From contig CAYNTJ010000003.1 in assembly GCA_964400515.1 (NCBI GenBank), positions 1 through 64,000 of the forward strand: a stretch of DNA of 64,000 nucleotides, in the 5' to 3' direction. The translations under genes and the position numbers were made by a program. This DNA is from JAAYHV01 sp964400515 (lineage in GTDB: Bacteria > Bacillota > Clostridia > Peptostreptococcales > Anaerovoracaceae). Below, piece after piece: positions 51,225 to 59,116 of the stretch (positions within the stretch are counted from its first letter, which is position 1; every line of letters starts with the position of its first letter). A model generated the notes under the pieces. It worked only from the letters and a program-made list of their open reading frames with translations. It was not told where the DNA came from and searched no databases.

Positions 51225-52082
51225 CTACCTCTTGCCCTTGATGTATTTTTTTATTCCATCAGAGGCAACAACAACATCAAATACATTACCATCTATTCTT
51301 TCATCTAATGATTCCAACCTCTTCATGAATTCTGTAATTTGTGGAACATTTAATCCTATTCCCTTCAATTCTTCCCATTTGGAAAAAACATTTTCCGGCT
51401 TATCGTTCATTACAAGCCTACCATCATTTAGCACAATAACTCTATCTGATAATTTCATGATATCATCCATGTTATGGGATACAAATATTATTGTCATTTT
51501 TTCCTCATTATGGAGTCCTTCGATCATATTTAAAAGTTCTCTGTGGGCTTTGGGATCAAGTCCCGCAGTAGGTTCGTCCAATATTAATACCTTAGGTTTC
51601 ATGGCTATTACCCCTGCGATTGCAACCCTTCGTTTTTGACCTCCGGAAAGATCAAAAGGAGACCTATCCTTTACTTCATCATAGTCAAGTCCCACAAGTT
51701 TGATGGCATCTTTTACAGTAGCATTAAGCTCTTCACCTGTTATTCCAAGATTCTTAGGGCCAAAGGCTACATCTTTTTCAACGGTTTCCTCAAAAAGCTG
51801 ATATTCGGGATACTGAAAAACCAACCCGACTTTTTTTCTGACCTCACTGAGTTTAGTCTCCTTGGAAGTTATTTCCATTCCGTCAATAATTATTTCGCCT
51901 TCATCCGGTTTTAAAAGACCATTTAAATGCTGCAATAAGGTTGACTTACCGGAGCCGGTATGCCCAATAATACCCACAAATTCACCATCTGATATATTAA
52001 AGCTAATATCCCTTAAAGCCGCAGTTTCATAAGGTAATCCCTTTGCATATATATGATTGATATTTCTTACTTCAATTGACAT
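51225..52082 (-). CDS. ecfA2: ECF transporter ATPase EcfA2
   Basis: A 285-residue ABC ATPase: Walker A GHTGSGKST, Q-loop FQYPEYQLFEETVEKDVAFG, signature LSGGQKRRVAIAGVIAMKPK and Walker B LILDEPTAGLD. It overlaps the first ATPase gene by 16 nt. With EcfA1 it forms the heterodimer that powers vitamin or base uptake through EcfT. Confidence 0.95.
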   Translation of the reverse strand: MSIEVRNINHIYAKGLPYETAALRDISFNISDGEFVGIIGHTGSGKSTLLQHLNGLLKPDEGEIIIDGMEITSKETKLSEVRKKVGLVFQYPEYQLFEETVEKDVAFGPKNLGITGEELNATVKDAIKLVGLDYDEVKDRSPFDLSGGQKRRVAIAGVIAMKPKVLILDEPTAGLDPKAHRELLNMIEGLHNEEKMTIIFVSHNMDDIMKLSDRVIVLNDGRLVMNDKPENVFSKWEELKGIGLNVPQITEFMKRLESLDERIDGNVFDVVVASDGIKKYIKGKR

Positions 52083-52906
52083 AGGTACTCCACCAATCCT
52101 TTTTCATCATAAATATCATCGGGTATTAATACTTCTTCTTGGTTTATACAATTAATTAAATTTGATATCATAGGTAATTCAAGCCCCAAAGAATTTATCT
52201 TGCTATAATCCTTAAAAAGATTCTTAGGGCTGTCATCCATGGCAATCTCACCTTTATCCATTACAATTATTCTATCCGCCCTAATAGCTTCCTCCATAAA
52301 ATGAGTGATGTACACAATAGTAATCCCCTCCGAATTGAGCCTTTTAGCTATGTCCATTACATCCTTTCGGCCCTTAGGGTCCAACATGGCTGTGGGTTCG
52401 TCAAATACTATACACTTAGGTTTCATGGCGATAACCCCTGCTATGGCTATTCTTTGTTTCTGCCCTCCGGATAAAAGATGGGGAGCTTTCTTTTTAAAGT
52501 CAGCCATCCAAACAGAATCCAACGCGTCATCTACGATTACCCTTATTTTAAGGGGATCTATACCCAAATTCTCAGGACCAAAAGCAACATCGTCCTCCAC
52601 TATGGAAGATACAATCTGGTTGTCAGGGTTCTGAAAGACCATGCCTATATTTTGCCTTAGCTCCCAAATGGTATCATCATCTCTCGTATCAATACCATTT
52701 ACAATTACCCTTCCCGATGTGGGCAAAAGCAAACCGTTTAAATTTTTTGCAAGAGAAGACTTTCCGGAACCATTTTGACCAACAATGGCAACAAAGCTTC
52801 CCTTTTCAATCTCTAAATTTATTCCGTTAATTGCCCTTACAGGTGCCGAAGCTTCACCCTGAGGATATTCAAATATTAAATTTTCAACTTTAATAAGCTT
52901 TTCCAT
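52067..52906 (-). CDS. ecfA1: ECF transporter ATPase EcfA1
   Basis: A 279-residue ABC ATPase: Walker A GQNGSGKSS, Q-loop QNPDNQIVSSIVEDDVAFGP, signature LSGGQKQRIAIAGVIAMKPK and Walker B CIVFDEPTAMLD. It is the first gene of the operon, behind its own promoter. In many Bacillota this module follows rplQ; here it is about 50 kb away. Confidence 0.95.
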   Translation of the reverse strand: MEKLIKVENLIFEYPQGEASAPVRAINGINLEIEKGSFVAIVGQNGSGKSSLAKNLNGLLLPTSGRVIVNGIDTRDDDTIWELRQNIGMVFQNPDNQIVSSIVEDDVAFGPENLGIDPLKIRVIVDDALDSVWMADFKKKAPHLLSGGQKQRIAIAGVIAMKPKCIVFDEPTAMLDPKGRKDVMDIAKRLNSEGITIVYITHFMEEAIRADRIIVMDKGEIAMDDSPKNLFKDYSKINSLGLELPMISNLINCINQEEVLIPDDIYDEKGLVEYLCQLK

Positions 52907-52931
52907 TTATCCACCTAACCATAATCAGTTT

Positions 52932-52960
52932 ATTATATCTCAATACTATGAATATTACAA
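52932..52960 (-). promoter_or_regulatory. Promoter of the ecfA1-queT-trmB operon
   Basis: Minus-strand TTGTAA, 17-nt spacer, TATAAT, about 25 nt before ecfA1. Confidence 0.65.
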
Positions 52961-52968
52961 GTATACAC

Positions 52969-52992
52969 AAAAAAATTGCATCTAAGATGCAA
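52969..52992 (-). terminator. Terminator behind the padR-pspC operon
   Basis: TTGCATC-TTA-GATGCAA followed by TTTTTTT on the minus strand. Confidence 0.85.
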
Positions 52993-53005
52993 TTAAAGAG
53001 AATAT

Positions 53006-53039
53006 CTCGGGAGGTCCAAAAGAATGAACATCTCCCGAG
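53006..53039 (-). repeat. Second hairpin behind pspC
   Basis: A perfect 8-bp stem CTCGGGAG / CTCCCGAG with an 18-nt loop, 24 nt past the pspC stop and ahead of the terminator. It may protect the transcript end or act as an extra terminator (weak T-tract). Confidence 0.6.
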
Positions 53040-53062
53040 TTTCTTAAGGGTTAGAACTCATA

Positions 53063-53239
53063 TTAATCCGGCATAATTATAGCTGCAATTATATATGCTA
53101 TAAGTCCGCTGCCGCCCATGAATGTAAATACTATCCATGCTAACCTAATTATTGTAGGATCCACATCAAAGTATTCACCAACACCTCCGCATACTCCGCA
53201 AATCTTTCTGTTACTTGCGGATTTTCTTAATTCCTTCAT
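53063..53239 (-). CDS. PspC-domain membrane protein
   Basis: A 58-residue protein read directly: MKELRKSASNRKICGVCGGV, then GEYFDVDPTIIRLAWIVFTF, and one more helix ending IIMPD. The PspC signature (KICGVCGGVGEYFDVDPT) is complete. Its ATG overlaps the stop of the DUF4097 gene (ATGA), with GAGGAG upstream. PspC domains work in envelope-stress signalling. Confidence 0.93.
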   Translation of the reverse strand: MKELRKSASNRKICGVCGGVGEYFDVDPTIIRLAWIVFTFMGGSGLIAYIIAAIIMPD

Positions 53240-54120
53240 ATGTCTATCTCCTCATTATCGTCATCGTATAGGCCGTTAAATTCAACGGAAACTTCCCCCA
53301 TAACGCATTCTATTTCAATCATTTTACTTCCGTCTCCGCCACTTCTTTCGGAACCGATTCCACTTATGCTCATATCCTCGTAGGCAATAGTACCAAGTGC
53401 GCATTCAAGGTTATAGCTGTAATCATCTTTGTTTCCTTGAATATTAATATCCACATTTCCCATGGCACAACTTACATCAGCCTCATTATTAATCCTTCCT
53501 TCATATGAGAAGTCTCCCATTCCCAAATCCAAGTTCAAATTATCTATAGCAGACTCCAAGATTTCACAGCTTCCCGCGCCCATCTTAAAGTTGACGTTAT
53601 CAGCTAAAAGCTCATCTATCTCCATTGATCCCGCTCCTAAAGTTACATTGAATTCTTCATATTCCTTATCCCTAGGAAGGGAAATTGTAAGCACATTATC
53701 ATTTATACTGTCCAATGTATTTTCGTCAAACAAGGCTTTGATATAGAGTTTTCCATCTATAATATAACATTGAATCCCATCGGAATTTTCACTGACAATA
53801 GTCATTTTATCATCATCGCTCCTGGTTATTTCCACCTTAGCACCGCCTACCACCAGATCCAAAGAATCGAAGTCTTCTTCTCCAAAGTATTTCTCTATAT
53901 CACCATCCAATATTTCATGGTTTTTATCAAATTTTAGGTTTATTTCATTCCCATCAATAACAACATAGTCGACTAACCTATCAATTATACCAATATTGTA
54001 GTCATTGATATTTACTCTGGTGCCTTTTATTCCTCCCAGCATAGCGCCTATTAGCATTATCACTATTCCGGCCACCAGCAATATATATATCACCTTCCAA
54101 AAGGGTTTAGTATTTTTCAT
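53236..54120 (-). CDS. DUF4097-type envelope protein
   Basis: A 294-residue protein with one N-terminal helix (about 9-28, VIYILLVAGIVIMLIGAMLG) and a long exported part of short beta-strand repeats: VTLGAGSMEIDELLADNVNF, LDLGMGDFSYEGRINNEADV, ECVMGEVSVEFNG. This right-handed repeat pattern is that of DUF4097/LiaF-like putative adhesins. It follows the DUF1700 gene without a gap and precedes pspC, the usual module. Confidence 0.9.
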   Translation of the reverse strand: MKNTKPFWKVIYILLVAGIVIMLIGAMLGGIKGTRVNINDYNIGIIDRLVDYVVIDGNEINLKFDKNHEILDGDIEKYFGEEDFDSLDLVVGGAKVEITRSDDDKMTIVSENSDGIQCYIIDGKLYIKALFDENTLDSINDNVLTISLPRDKEYEEFNVTLGAGSMEIDELLADNVNFKMGAGSCEILESAIDNLNLDLGMGDFSYEGRINNEADVSCAMGNVDINIQGNKDDYSYNLECALGTIAYEDMSISGIGSERSGGDGSKMIEIECVMGEVSVEFNGLYDDDNEEIDI

Positions 54121-54773
54121 TATTGCACCCCCTTCTCTTTATTGTTTTTTTCAAAAGGCATTTTACAGATTTTTACTATGCCCCTTATCAGCCAAGGTAT
54201 AAATCTAACAGCTATAACCCATAAAAGCCTGCAAAACAAGATTCCCAAAGTAACTGCTACCAATCCCAATCCCAGCAAGAATACTCCATTTGGGAAAACC
54301 ACAAATATGGTTCCCAGTCCCGTAAAAAGGGCAACTATGCCTCCAACAAGTAAAGCAAATGCAATTCCCAATATACCGGCTATTATTCCAACTATTCCGG
54401 CTATTATTCCTCCCGCAATAGGGGCAATAATAGGCAAGGCACAAATTATTATAATCACAAGCAGTACGATTTCGCTTGTACTTCTTTTTCCCTTTTCCGT
54501 GTTTTGATTTTTTTGCTTTACCGTCAAATCATTTTTATCAGCATCAGAATCCTTTATCCCTTCTTCCGTATACTCGTAGGATACTTCGGAATTCATTCTG
54601 ATCTGTTTAGCAACATCCTCAGGTTTCCCCAAAGACGCGATTATTTCTTCATCGCTTAAACCGTTTGCGTCTTCGAAATAATCTTCATAATATCTAAGTG
54701 CATCTTCCACATCCTTTGATGGAAGTCCTTTTAAGCACTGTTCTAATCTCCTTAAAAATTCTTCTCGATTCAT
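54120..54773 (-). CDS. DUF1700 family membrane protein
   Basis: A 217-residue protein. The N-terminal HAAS-like domain (MNREEFLRRLEQCLKGLPSK, LRYYEDYFEDA, SLGKPEDVAKQI) is clear; three to four helices rich in Gly and Ile lie at about 100-200 (IIAGIVGIIAGILGIAFALL). These proteins sit with PadR regulators and DUF4097 proteins. Its ATG overlaps the padR stop by one base. Confidence 0.92.
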   Translation of the reverse strand: MNREEFLRRLEQCLKGLPSKDVEDALRYYEDYFEDANGLSDEEIIASLGKPEDVAKQIRMNSEVSYEYTEEGIKDSDADKNDLTVKQKNQNTEKGKRSTSEIVLLVIIIICALPIIAPIAGGIIAGIVGIIAGILGIAFALLVGGIVALFTGLGTIFVVFPNGVFLLGLGLVAVTLGILFCRLLWVIAVRFIPWLIRGIVKICKMPFEKNNKEKGVQ

Positions 54774-55087
54774 TATTCCTCCAACAAATACTTACTTACT
54801 TTACTTGAATAGTTTCTCCATTCAATTTGATATAACTTCAGTTGAGCATTTCCCTTTTCAGTTATTTTATAATATCTTCTGTTTCTTCCAGAAAATGCCT
54901 TGTCATAAACCTCTAAACACTCATCCTTAAGTAGCCTCCTAAGCACCGGATAAAGCGTAGATTCTGAAATGTCCATCACGCCTCTTACTTCCTGCGTTAT
55001 ACTGTAGCCATAGGTACCTTCTTTTTCCTTTGCGACTACAGATAATACGATTGCATCTAGCAGTGCTGAACCGGTATTAAACACCAT
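54773..55087 (-). CDS. PadR-family transcriptional regulator
   Basis: A 104-residue winged-helix repressor: DAIVLSVVAKEKEGTYGYSI, the HTH SITQEVRGVMDISESTLYPV and the wing RRLLKDECLEVYDKAFSGRN, then a short C-terminal helix. It opens a four-gene operon (padR, DUF1700, DUF4097, pspC). A perfect palindrome lies in its 5' region, so it is probably autorepressed. Confidence 0.93.
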   Translation of the reverse strand: MVFNTGSALLDAIVLSVVAKEKEGTYGYSITQEVRGVMDISESTLYPVLRRLLKDECLEVYDKAFSGRNRRYYKITEKGNAQLKLYQIEWRNYSSKVSKYLLEE

Positions 55088-55112
55088 AAGCAGCCTCCTA
55101 ACTATTTTTGTT

Positions 55113-55139
55113 ACAATATTATATGATGTATAATATTGT
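55113..55139. promoter_or_regulatory. Palindromic operator upstream of padR
   Basis: ACAATATTATA-TGATG-TATAATATTGT, an 11-bp perfect inverted repeat just after the predicted start site. Part of it (TATAATATTGTTTGT) recurs at 55161-55175 as a direct repeat over the -35 region. Confidence 0.75.
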
Positions 55140-55149
55140 TTGTAAGCAT

Positions 55150-55178
55150 ACTATACGATATATAATATTGTTTGTCAA
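55150..55178 (-). promoter_or_regulatory. padR operon promoter
   Basis: Minus-strand TTGACA, 17-nt spacer, TATAGT; the palindromic operator starts 11 nt downstream of the -10 box. Confidence 0.85.
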
Positions 55179-55200
55179 GCATTTTTTAAAAAAAATTACA

Positions 55201-55229
55201 AAAAAATAACCCGGCTAATTAGCCGGGCT
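55201..55229 (-). terminator. Terminator of trxA
   Basis: CCCGGCTAATTAGCCGGG, self-complementary, followed by TTATTTTTTT on the minus strand. Confidence 0.9.
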
Positions 55230-55239
55230 CGAAAACTCT

Positions 55240-55548
55240 TTATTTAAGCAGTTCCATTAAATCTCTTTTTTGTCTTAATCCTGGTTGTTTGAATGTAACT
55301 TCTCCATTTTTCATAACCATGATGGTTGGTATGCTCATAACACCAAACTGTCTTGCTAAATCAGACTCTGCATCCACATCCACCTTACAAATTTTAGCAT
55401 TGCTTACTTCCTCTGCAAGCTCTTCCAATATTGGAGTTTGCATTTTGCATGGTCCGCACCAATTAGCAAAAAAATCTATTAAAACCGGGATTTCAGATTT
55501 AACAACTTCTGCTTCAAAATTTTCTTTAGTCAAATGTACTATACTCAT
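55240..55548 (-). CDS. trxA: Thioredoxin
   Basis: A 102-residue thiol-disulfide reductase. The active site is in DFFANWCGPCKMQTPILEEL and the cis-Pro loop in FGVMSIPTIMVMKNGEV. It has no signal peptide, so it acts in the cytoplasm. GGAGG precedes the ATG. No thioredoxin reductase gene is next to it, so it is a single-gene unit with its own terminator. Confidence 0.95.
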   Translation of the reverse strand: MSIVHLTKENFEAEVVKSEIPVLIDFFANWCGPCKMQTPILEELAEEVSNAKICKVDVDAESDLARQFGVMSIPTIMVMKNGEVTFKQPGLRQKRDLMELLK

Positions 55549-55617
55549 TATCGTCCTCCTAAATAATTAATATTCTCTATTTATATATTAATTATTACCC
55601 TAGGCATTTGATTCTAA

Positions 55618-56253
55618 TCATAAATATTCAAATATTTCTGAAATATTTTCTATAATTCTGTCAGCTCCGTTTTCCCTAAGAAAGCTTTCTTCCTTATAGC
55701 CCCATGCGGCCCCTAGGAAAGAAACCCCGGAATTTTTGGCGGTTTTTATATCCACCTCCGAATCCCCCACAAAAATAACATCTTCCCTCTCTACACCAAG
55801 CTTTTTTAAGGCTATCAACATTGGCTCCGGATCAGGCTTTAACTTTCTGAATTTTTTTGCGCCAACTACAGTATCTATGATTCCGGAGAAATATTTTTCA
55901 ACAATCCCTTCGGCTGCCCTTTGATTTTTATTCGTAACTATACCTATTTTAAGATCTTTTTTCTTTAGCTCATTTAAAACATACAAAACCCCCTCATAGG
56001 GTCTGGATTTATCCATGGCATGTAAATGATAATAATCCAGCATAATTTCATATGCCTCATCCAGTTTTTCCTTATTTTCCGGGAGAGCTCTTTCCATAAG
56101 CTTTTTTATTCCGTCTCCCACAAAGGATTTTACCTCATCCACGCTTCTTTTTTTGTAACCCAGCTTTTCCAAGGAGTAATTTACACTTTCCGTCAAATCA
56201 TCCAATGTGTACATTATTGTCCCGTCCATATCAAACAGTATTGCTTTTTTCAT
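55618..56253 (-). CDS. HAD-family phosphatase (phosphoglycolate phosphatase-like)
   Basis: A 211-residue HAD hydrolase with a C1 cap. Motif I is AILFDMDGTIM, motif II IVTNKN, motif III KLKPDPEPM and motif IV VGDSEVDIKTAKNSG. It most resembles Gph/PpaX-type enzymes; the substrate cannot be told. The start MKKAILFDMDG is set by AAAGG 5-6 nt upstream; a longer start overlaps that site. Confidence 0.88.
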   Translation of the reverse strand: MKKAILFDMDGTIMYTLDDLTESVNYSLEKLGYKKRSVDEVKSFVGDGIKKLMERALPENKEKLDEAYEIMLDYYHLHAMDKSRPYEGVLYVLNELKKKDLKIGIVTNKNQRAAEGIVEKYFSGIIDTVVGAKKFRKLKPDPEPMLIALKKLGVEREDVIFVGDSEVDIKTAKNSGVSFLGAAWGYKEESFLRENGADRIIENISEIFEYL

Positions 56254-56271
56254 AGTAACCTTTCCTTGCAC

Positions 56272-56297
56272 AAAAAAACCGAGGCATCGCCTCGGTT
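56272..56297 (-). terminator. Terminator of tuf
   Basis: AACCGAGGC-GAT-GCCTCGGTT followed by TTTTT on the minus strand, 8 nt past tuf. Confidence 0.9.
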
Positions 56298-56304
56298 TAA
56301 CCTA

Positions 56305-57498
56305 TTATTCGATAATTTCAGCTACAACGCCAGAACCTACTGTTCTTCCGCCTTCTCTGATTGCGAATCTTAATCCTTCTTCTATAGCGATTGGTGTAAT
56401 TAGGCTGATTTCCATTGTTACATTATCTCCAGGCATACACATCTCTGTTCCTGCAGGTAACATTAAATCTCCTGTTACATCTGTTGTTCTAAAGAAGAAC
56501 TGTGGTCTATATCCATTAAAGAATGGTGTATGTCTTCCGCCTTCTTCTTTTTTAAGTACGTATACTTCGCCCTTGAATTTTGTGTGTGGATGTATTGTTC
56601 CTATTGCTGCTAGTACTTGTCCTCTTTCGATTTCATCTCTTTGTACTCCCCTTAGAAGTGCTCCGATGTTATCTCCTGTTTGGGCTTCGTCCAGAGTCTT
56701 TTTGAACATTTCTACTCCGGTTACTACTACTTTTCTCTTCTCTTCTGTAAGTCCTACTACTTCTACTTCGTCACCTACTTTTAGAACTCCTCTTTCAACT
56801 CTTCCTGTTGCTACTGTTCCTCTTCCTGTGATGGAGAATACATCTTCTACAGGCATGATGAATGGTTTATCATTATCTCTTTCAGGTTCAGGAATATATG
56901 CATCTACTGCTTCCATTAACTCTAAAATTTTATCTCCCCATTCACTTTCAGGATTTTCTAATGCTCTTAATGCTGATCCCCTTATTACAGGTGTATCATC
57001 TCCTGGGAATTCATATTCGTCAAGAAGTTCTCTTACTTCCATTTCAACCAGCTCTAACAGCTCTTCGTCATCTACCATGTCACATTTGTTTAAGAATACT
57101 ACGATGTATGGTACTCCTACCTGTCTTGATAACAAGATGTGTTCTCTTGTCTGTGGCATTGGTCCATCGGATGCTGCTACTACCAGGATTGCTCCGTCCA
57201 TCTGGGCTGCTCCTGTAATCATGTTCTTTACATAGTCAGCATGTCCCGGGCAGTCTACGTGCGCATAGTGTCTATTTTCTGTCTCATATTCAACGTGAGC
57301 TGTTGATATTGTGATTCCTCTTGCTTTTTCTTCCGGCGCTTTATCGATTTGATCAAACGCTACTTCTTTTCCCAATCCTAATCTCTTTTGCAATGTGATT
57401 GTTATAGCTGCTGTTAATGTTGTTTTACCATGGTCTACGTGACCAATTGTACCGATATTTACATGCGGTTTTGTTCTCTCATAATGTTGCTTTGCCAT
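56305..57498 (-). CDS. tuf: Elongation factor Tu
   Basis: Delivers aminoacyl-tRNA to the ribosome. The 397-residue GTPase has GHVDHGKTTLT, DCPGHADYVKNM, NKCDMVDD and the three-domain layout, ending RTVGSGVVAEIIE. Codon use is strongly biased, which makes the opposite strand look open over long stretches. It lies 35 nt after tRNA-Thr, an arrangement also seen with E. coli tufB. It is separate from the S10 cluster. Confidence 0.98.
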   Translation of the reverse strand: MAKQHYERTKPHVNIGTIGHVDHGKTTLTAAITITLQKRLGLGKEVAFDQIDKAPEEKARGITISTAHVEYETENRHYAHVDCPGHADYVKNMITGAAQMDGAILVVAASDGPMPQTREHILLSRQVGVPYIVVFLNKCDMVDDEELLELVEMEVRELLDEYEFPGDDTPVIRGSALRALENPESEWGDKILELMEAVDAYIPEPERDNDKPFIMPVEDVFSITGRGTVATGRVERGVLKVGDEVEVVGLTEEKRKVVVTGVEMFKKTLDEAQTGDNIGALLRGVQRDEIERGQVLAAIGTIHPHTKFKGEVYVLKKEEGGRHTPFFNGYRPQFFFRTTDVTGDLMLPAGTEMCMPGDNVTMEISLITPIAIEEGLRFAIREGGRTVGSGVVAEIIE

Positions 57499-57533
57499 TT
57501 TTTCCTCCTAAATAACATTTTTAATATAATATA

Positions 57534-57610
57534 TGGAGCTGTTGAGCAGACTTGAACTGCCGAACCTCTTCCTTACCAAGGAAGTGCTCTACCGACTGAG
57601 CTACAACAGC
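57534..57610 (-). tRNA. tRNA-Thr (anticodon GGT)
   Basis: A 77-nt cloverleaf with encoded CCA. Acceptor GCTGTTG/CAACAGC, D-arm AGCTC/GAGC, anticodon arm CTTCC-TTGGTAA-GGAAG giving GGT, T-arm with GTTCAAGTC. It is directly upstream of tuf and shares its promoter. Confidence 0.95.
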
Positions 57611-57625
57611 ACATACTTTAGAGCT

Positions 57626-57654
57626 ATTCTAACTCATATCGCTTTAATTGTCAA
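57626..57654 (-). promoter_or_regulatory. Promoter of tRNA-Thr and tuf
   Basis: Minus-strand TTGACA, 17-nt spacer, TAGAAT, about 15 nt before the mature tRNA end. Near-consensus, as expected for a highly expressed unit. Confidence 0.85.
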
Positions 57655-57691
57655 GCCTAGAAAGTGCTAACTTTTCCCCTGATTTCAATGG

Positions 57692-58354
57692 TTAAAGCCA
57701 TCCTTTTTTATACATGATTCTGGCAGCTCCCAAAGCAATTAAGGCTGCTACAGGCACAAAAATGGCTCCGCTTGGCGCTAAAGCAGGTACTGCAATAAAA
57801 AGTACCAGCATGGAAGTGACCGGGGCAATGGCAATCTTAGGATTCTGCGCAATTATTGCAACTCCCAACCCCCCAAACAGTGCCGGAAGTATTTGATCAA
57901 ATGCCGGTTCCAATGTAGGACTGTTTAATATGGGTGTTAGGGGAGTAATCAGTAAAACCCCTAAGAATATTATGGTAACTGTGGTTATACTGGATACGGC
58001 AATGGCTATAGTCGCTATTACTTCACCTTCCGGAGTCCCGGATTTTACTTCTGCTCTTGTAAAGGCAGACATGGTACAAGGAACCTTAAGCATGGTTAAA
58101 CTACCGGTTATAAACCCAAGATAGCTGCCACCCGCTCCCAGCATTGGAATATATGTTAATACTTCAATTGTTCCCACCGCCCAATACATAGGCCCAATAC
58201 TTAATAGTCCTTTTAAAAAAGGCTCCCCTTCCGGCCAGGCATTATAGTATATGCTTACTATAATGGGAAACAGCAGTAAAACTATTCCCATACCCCAAGT
58301 CCATATTTTACCCAATCTATGGGTTCTTTCTATATATATATCATAACCTGTCAT
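57692..58354 (-). CDS. Membrane partner of DUF5058 protein
   Basis: A 220-residue protein with about six helices. Blocks GPMYWAVGTIEVLTYIPMLG, GAGGSYLGFITGSLTMLKVP and VLFIAVPALAPSGAIFVPVA suggest a pore-like, Gly/Pro-rich channel or carrier. It follows the DUF5058 gene by 10 nt, so the two are probably one membrane complex. I do not recognise the family by name. Cargo unknown. The C-tail MYKKGWL is short and basic. Confidence 0.7.
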   Translation of the reverse strand: MTGYDIYIERTHRLGKIWTWGMGIVLLLFPIIVSIYYNAWPEGEPFLKGLLSIGPMYWAVGTIEVLTYIPMLGAGGSYLGFITGSLTMLKVPCTMSAFTRAEVKSGTPEGEVIATIAIAVSSITTVTIIFLGVLLITPLTPILNSPTLEPAFDQILPALFGGLGVAIIAQNPKIAIAPVTSMLVLFIAVPALAPSGAIFVPVAALIALGAARIMYKKGWL

Positions 58355-58364
58355 AACTAACCTC

Positions 58365-59105
58365 CTAACCCACTACCTGAACAACGGCGTTAGTTATAGG
58401 TATTGCCAATGCCATTGAAGCTATCATTGATATGGGAAGGGCATAGTCCTGCATCCACTTCCATTCTAGTTTTCTCACACAAAATGCGCATAGAAGCATT
58501 ACTACCGCCGAAGTTGCCATGACAAATACGGGAATCCAGCCTGTAAGGCCCTCTCCGATTTTACCGAATATCATTCCCAAGAAGGCGGAGACCATTCCTA
58601 CAAATAGGGCAGACATCAATATATCTCCCCATTTTTCATCTCTGTTTTTAAATTTTGTTACTCCACCCAAAAGCTTTCTGCATAATAACGGAGTTAAAAT
58701 GACTCCTGCCATTATCCCCAACGTCATAACCCATGCAATGGTTGAATACTGCACAGCAGTAAGCTGGGTCGAAACATCGCTCATGCTCGTACCAACGGCT
58801 TGGGATGCGGCTTCGGCTGCCGGGGTTTCATAGGTAATGGCACCCACTACAGAAAGTCTTAGCCAAGGTAGCGGCAGTCCAAGCTTTTTGGATAACGCAA
58901 TAACTCCTATCAGTATCGAAAATGCAGGTACTATTGTAAAAACTATACTTGTTTTTACTACTCCTGTCAGTTTTTTCTTATCAATTCCCAATGCTTTGGC
59001 CTGTTTCCATGCTCTGAACATAAAAAACACGGATTGAGCCATAACCAAGGAAAGTATTATTGCCACAAGAAAAAACAGAAACGGACTGTTAATATCAAAT
59101 CCCAT
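58365..59105 (-). CDS. DUF5058 family membrane protein
   Basis: A 246-residue protein with about seven helices. It starts MGFDINSPFLFFLVAIILSL and carries MAQSVFFMFRAWKQAKALGI and LPLPWLRLSVVGAITYETPA, the hallmark of DUF5058. It lies between purL (11 nt) and its partner gene, in the same direction. A transport role for the pair is likely but unproven. Confidence 0.82.
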   Translation of the reverse strand: MGFDINSPFLFFLVAIILSLVMAQSVFFMFRAWKQAKALGIDKKKLTGVVKTSIVFTIVPAFSILIGVIALSKKLGLPLPWLRLSVVGAITYETPAAEAASQAVGTSMSDVSTQLTAVQYSTIAWVMTLGIMAGVILTPLLCRKLLGGVTKFKNRDEKWGDILMSALFVGMVSAFLGMIFGKIGEGLTGWIPVFVMATSAVVMLLCAFCVRKLEWKWMQDYALPISMIASMALAIPITNAVVQVVG

Positions 59106-59116
59106 AATGCCTCCTA

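Noticed and set aside
52907..53060. preQ1 riboswitch ahead of the QueT operon
   Set aside because: Only about 25 nt lie between the promoter and ecfA1, and the nearby hairpins belong to the upstream pspC transcript. The GAGTTCTAACCC stretch does not make a convincing preQ1 pseudoknot.
56207..57235. A long open frame on the plus strand (342 codons)
   Set aside because: It is exactly antisense to tuf. Strong codon bias leaves the opposite strand free of stops; there is no ribosome binding site or protein-like composition.
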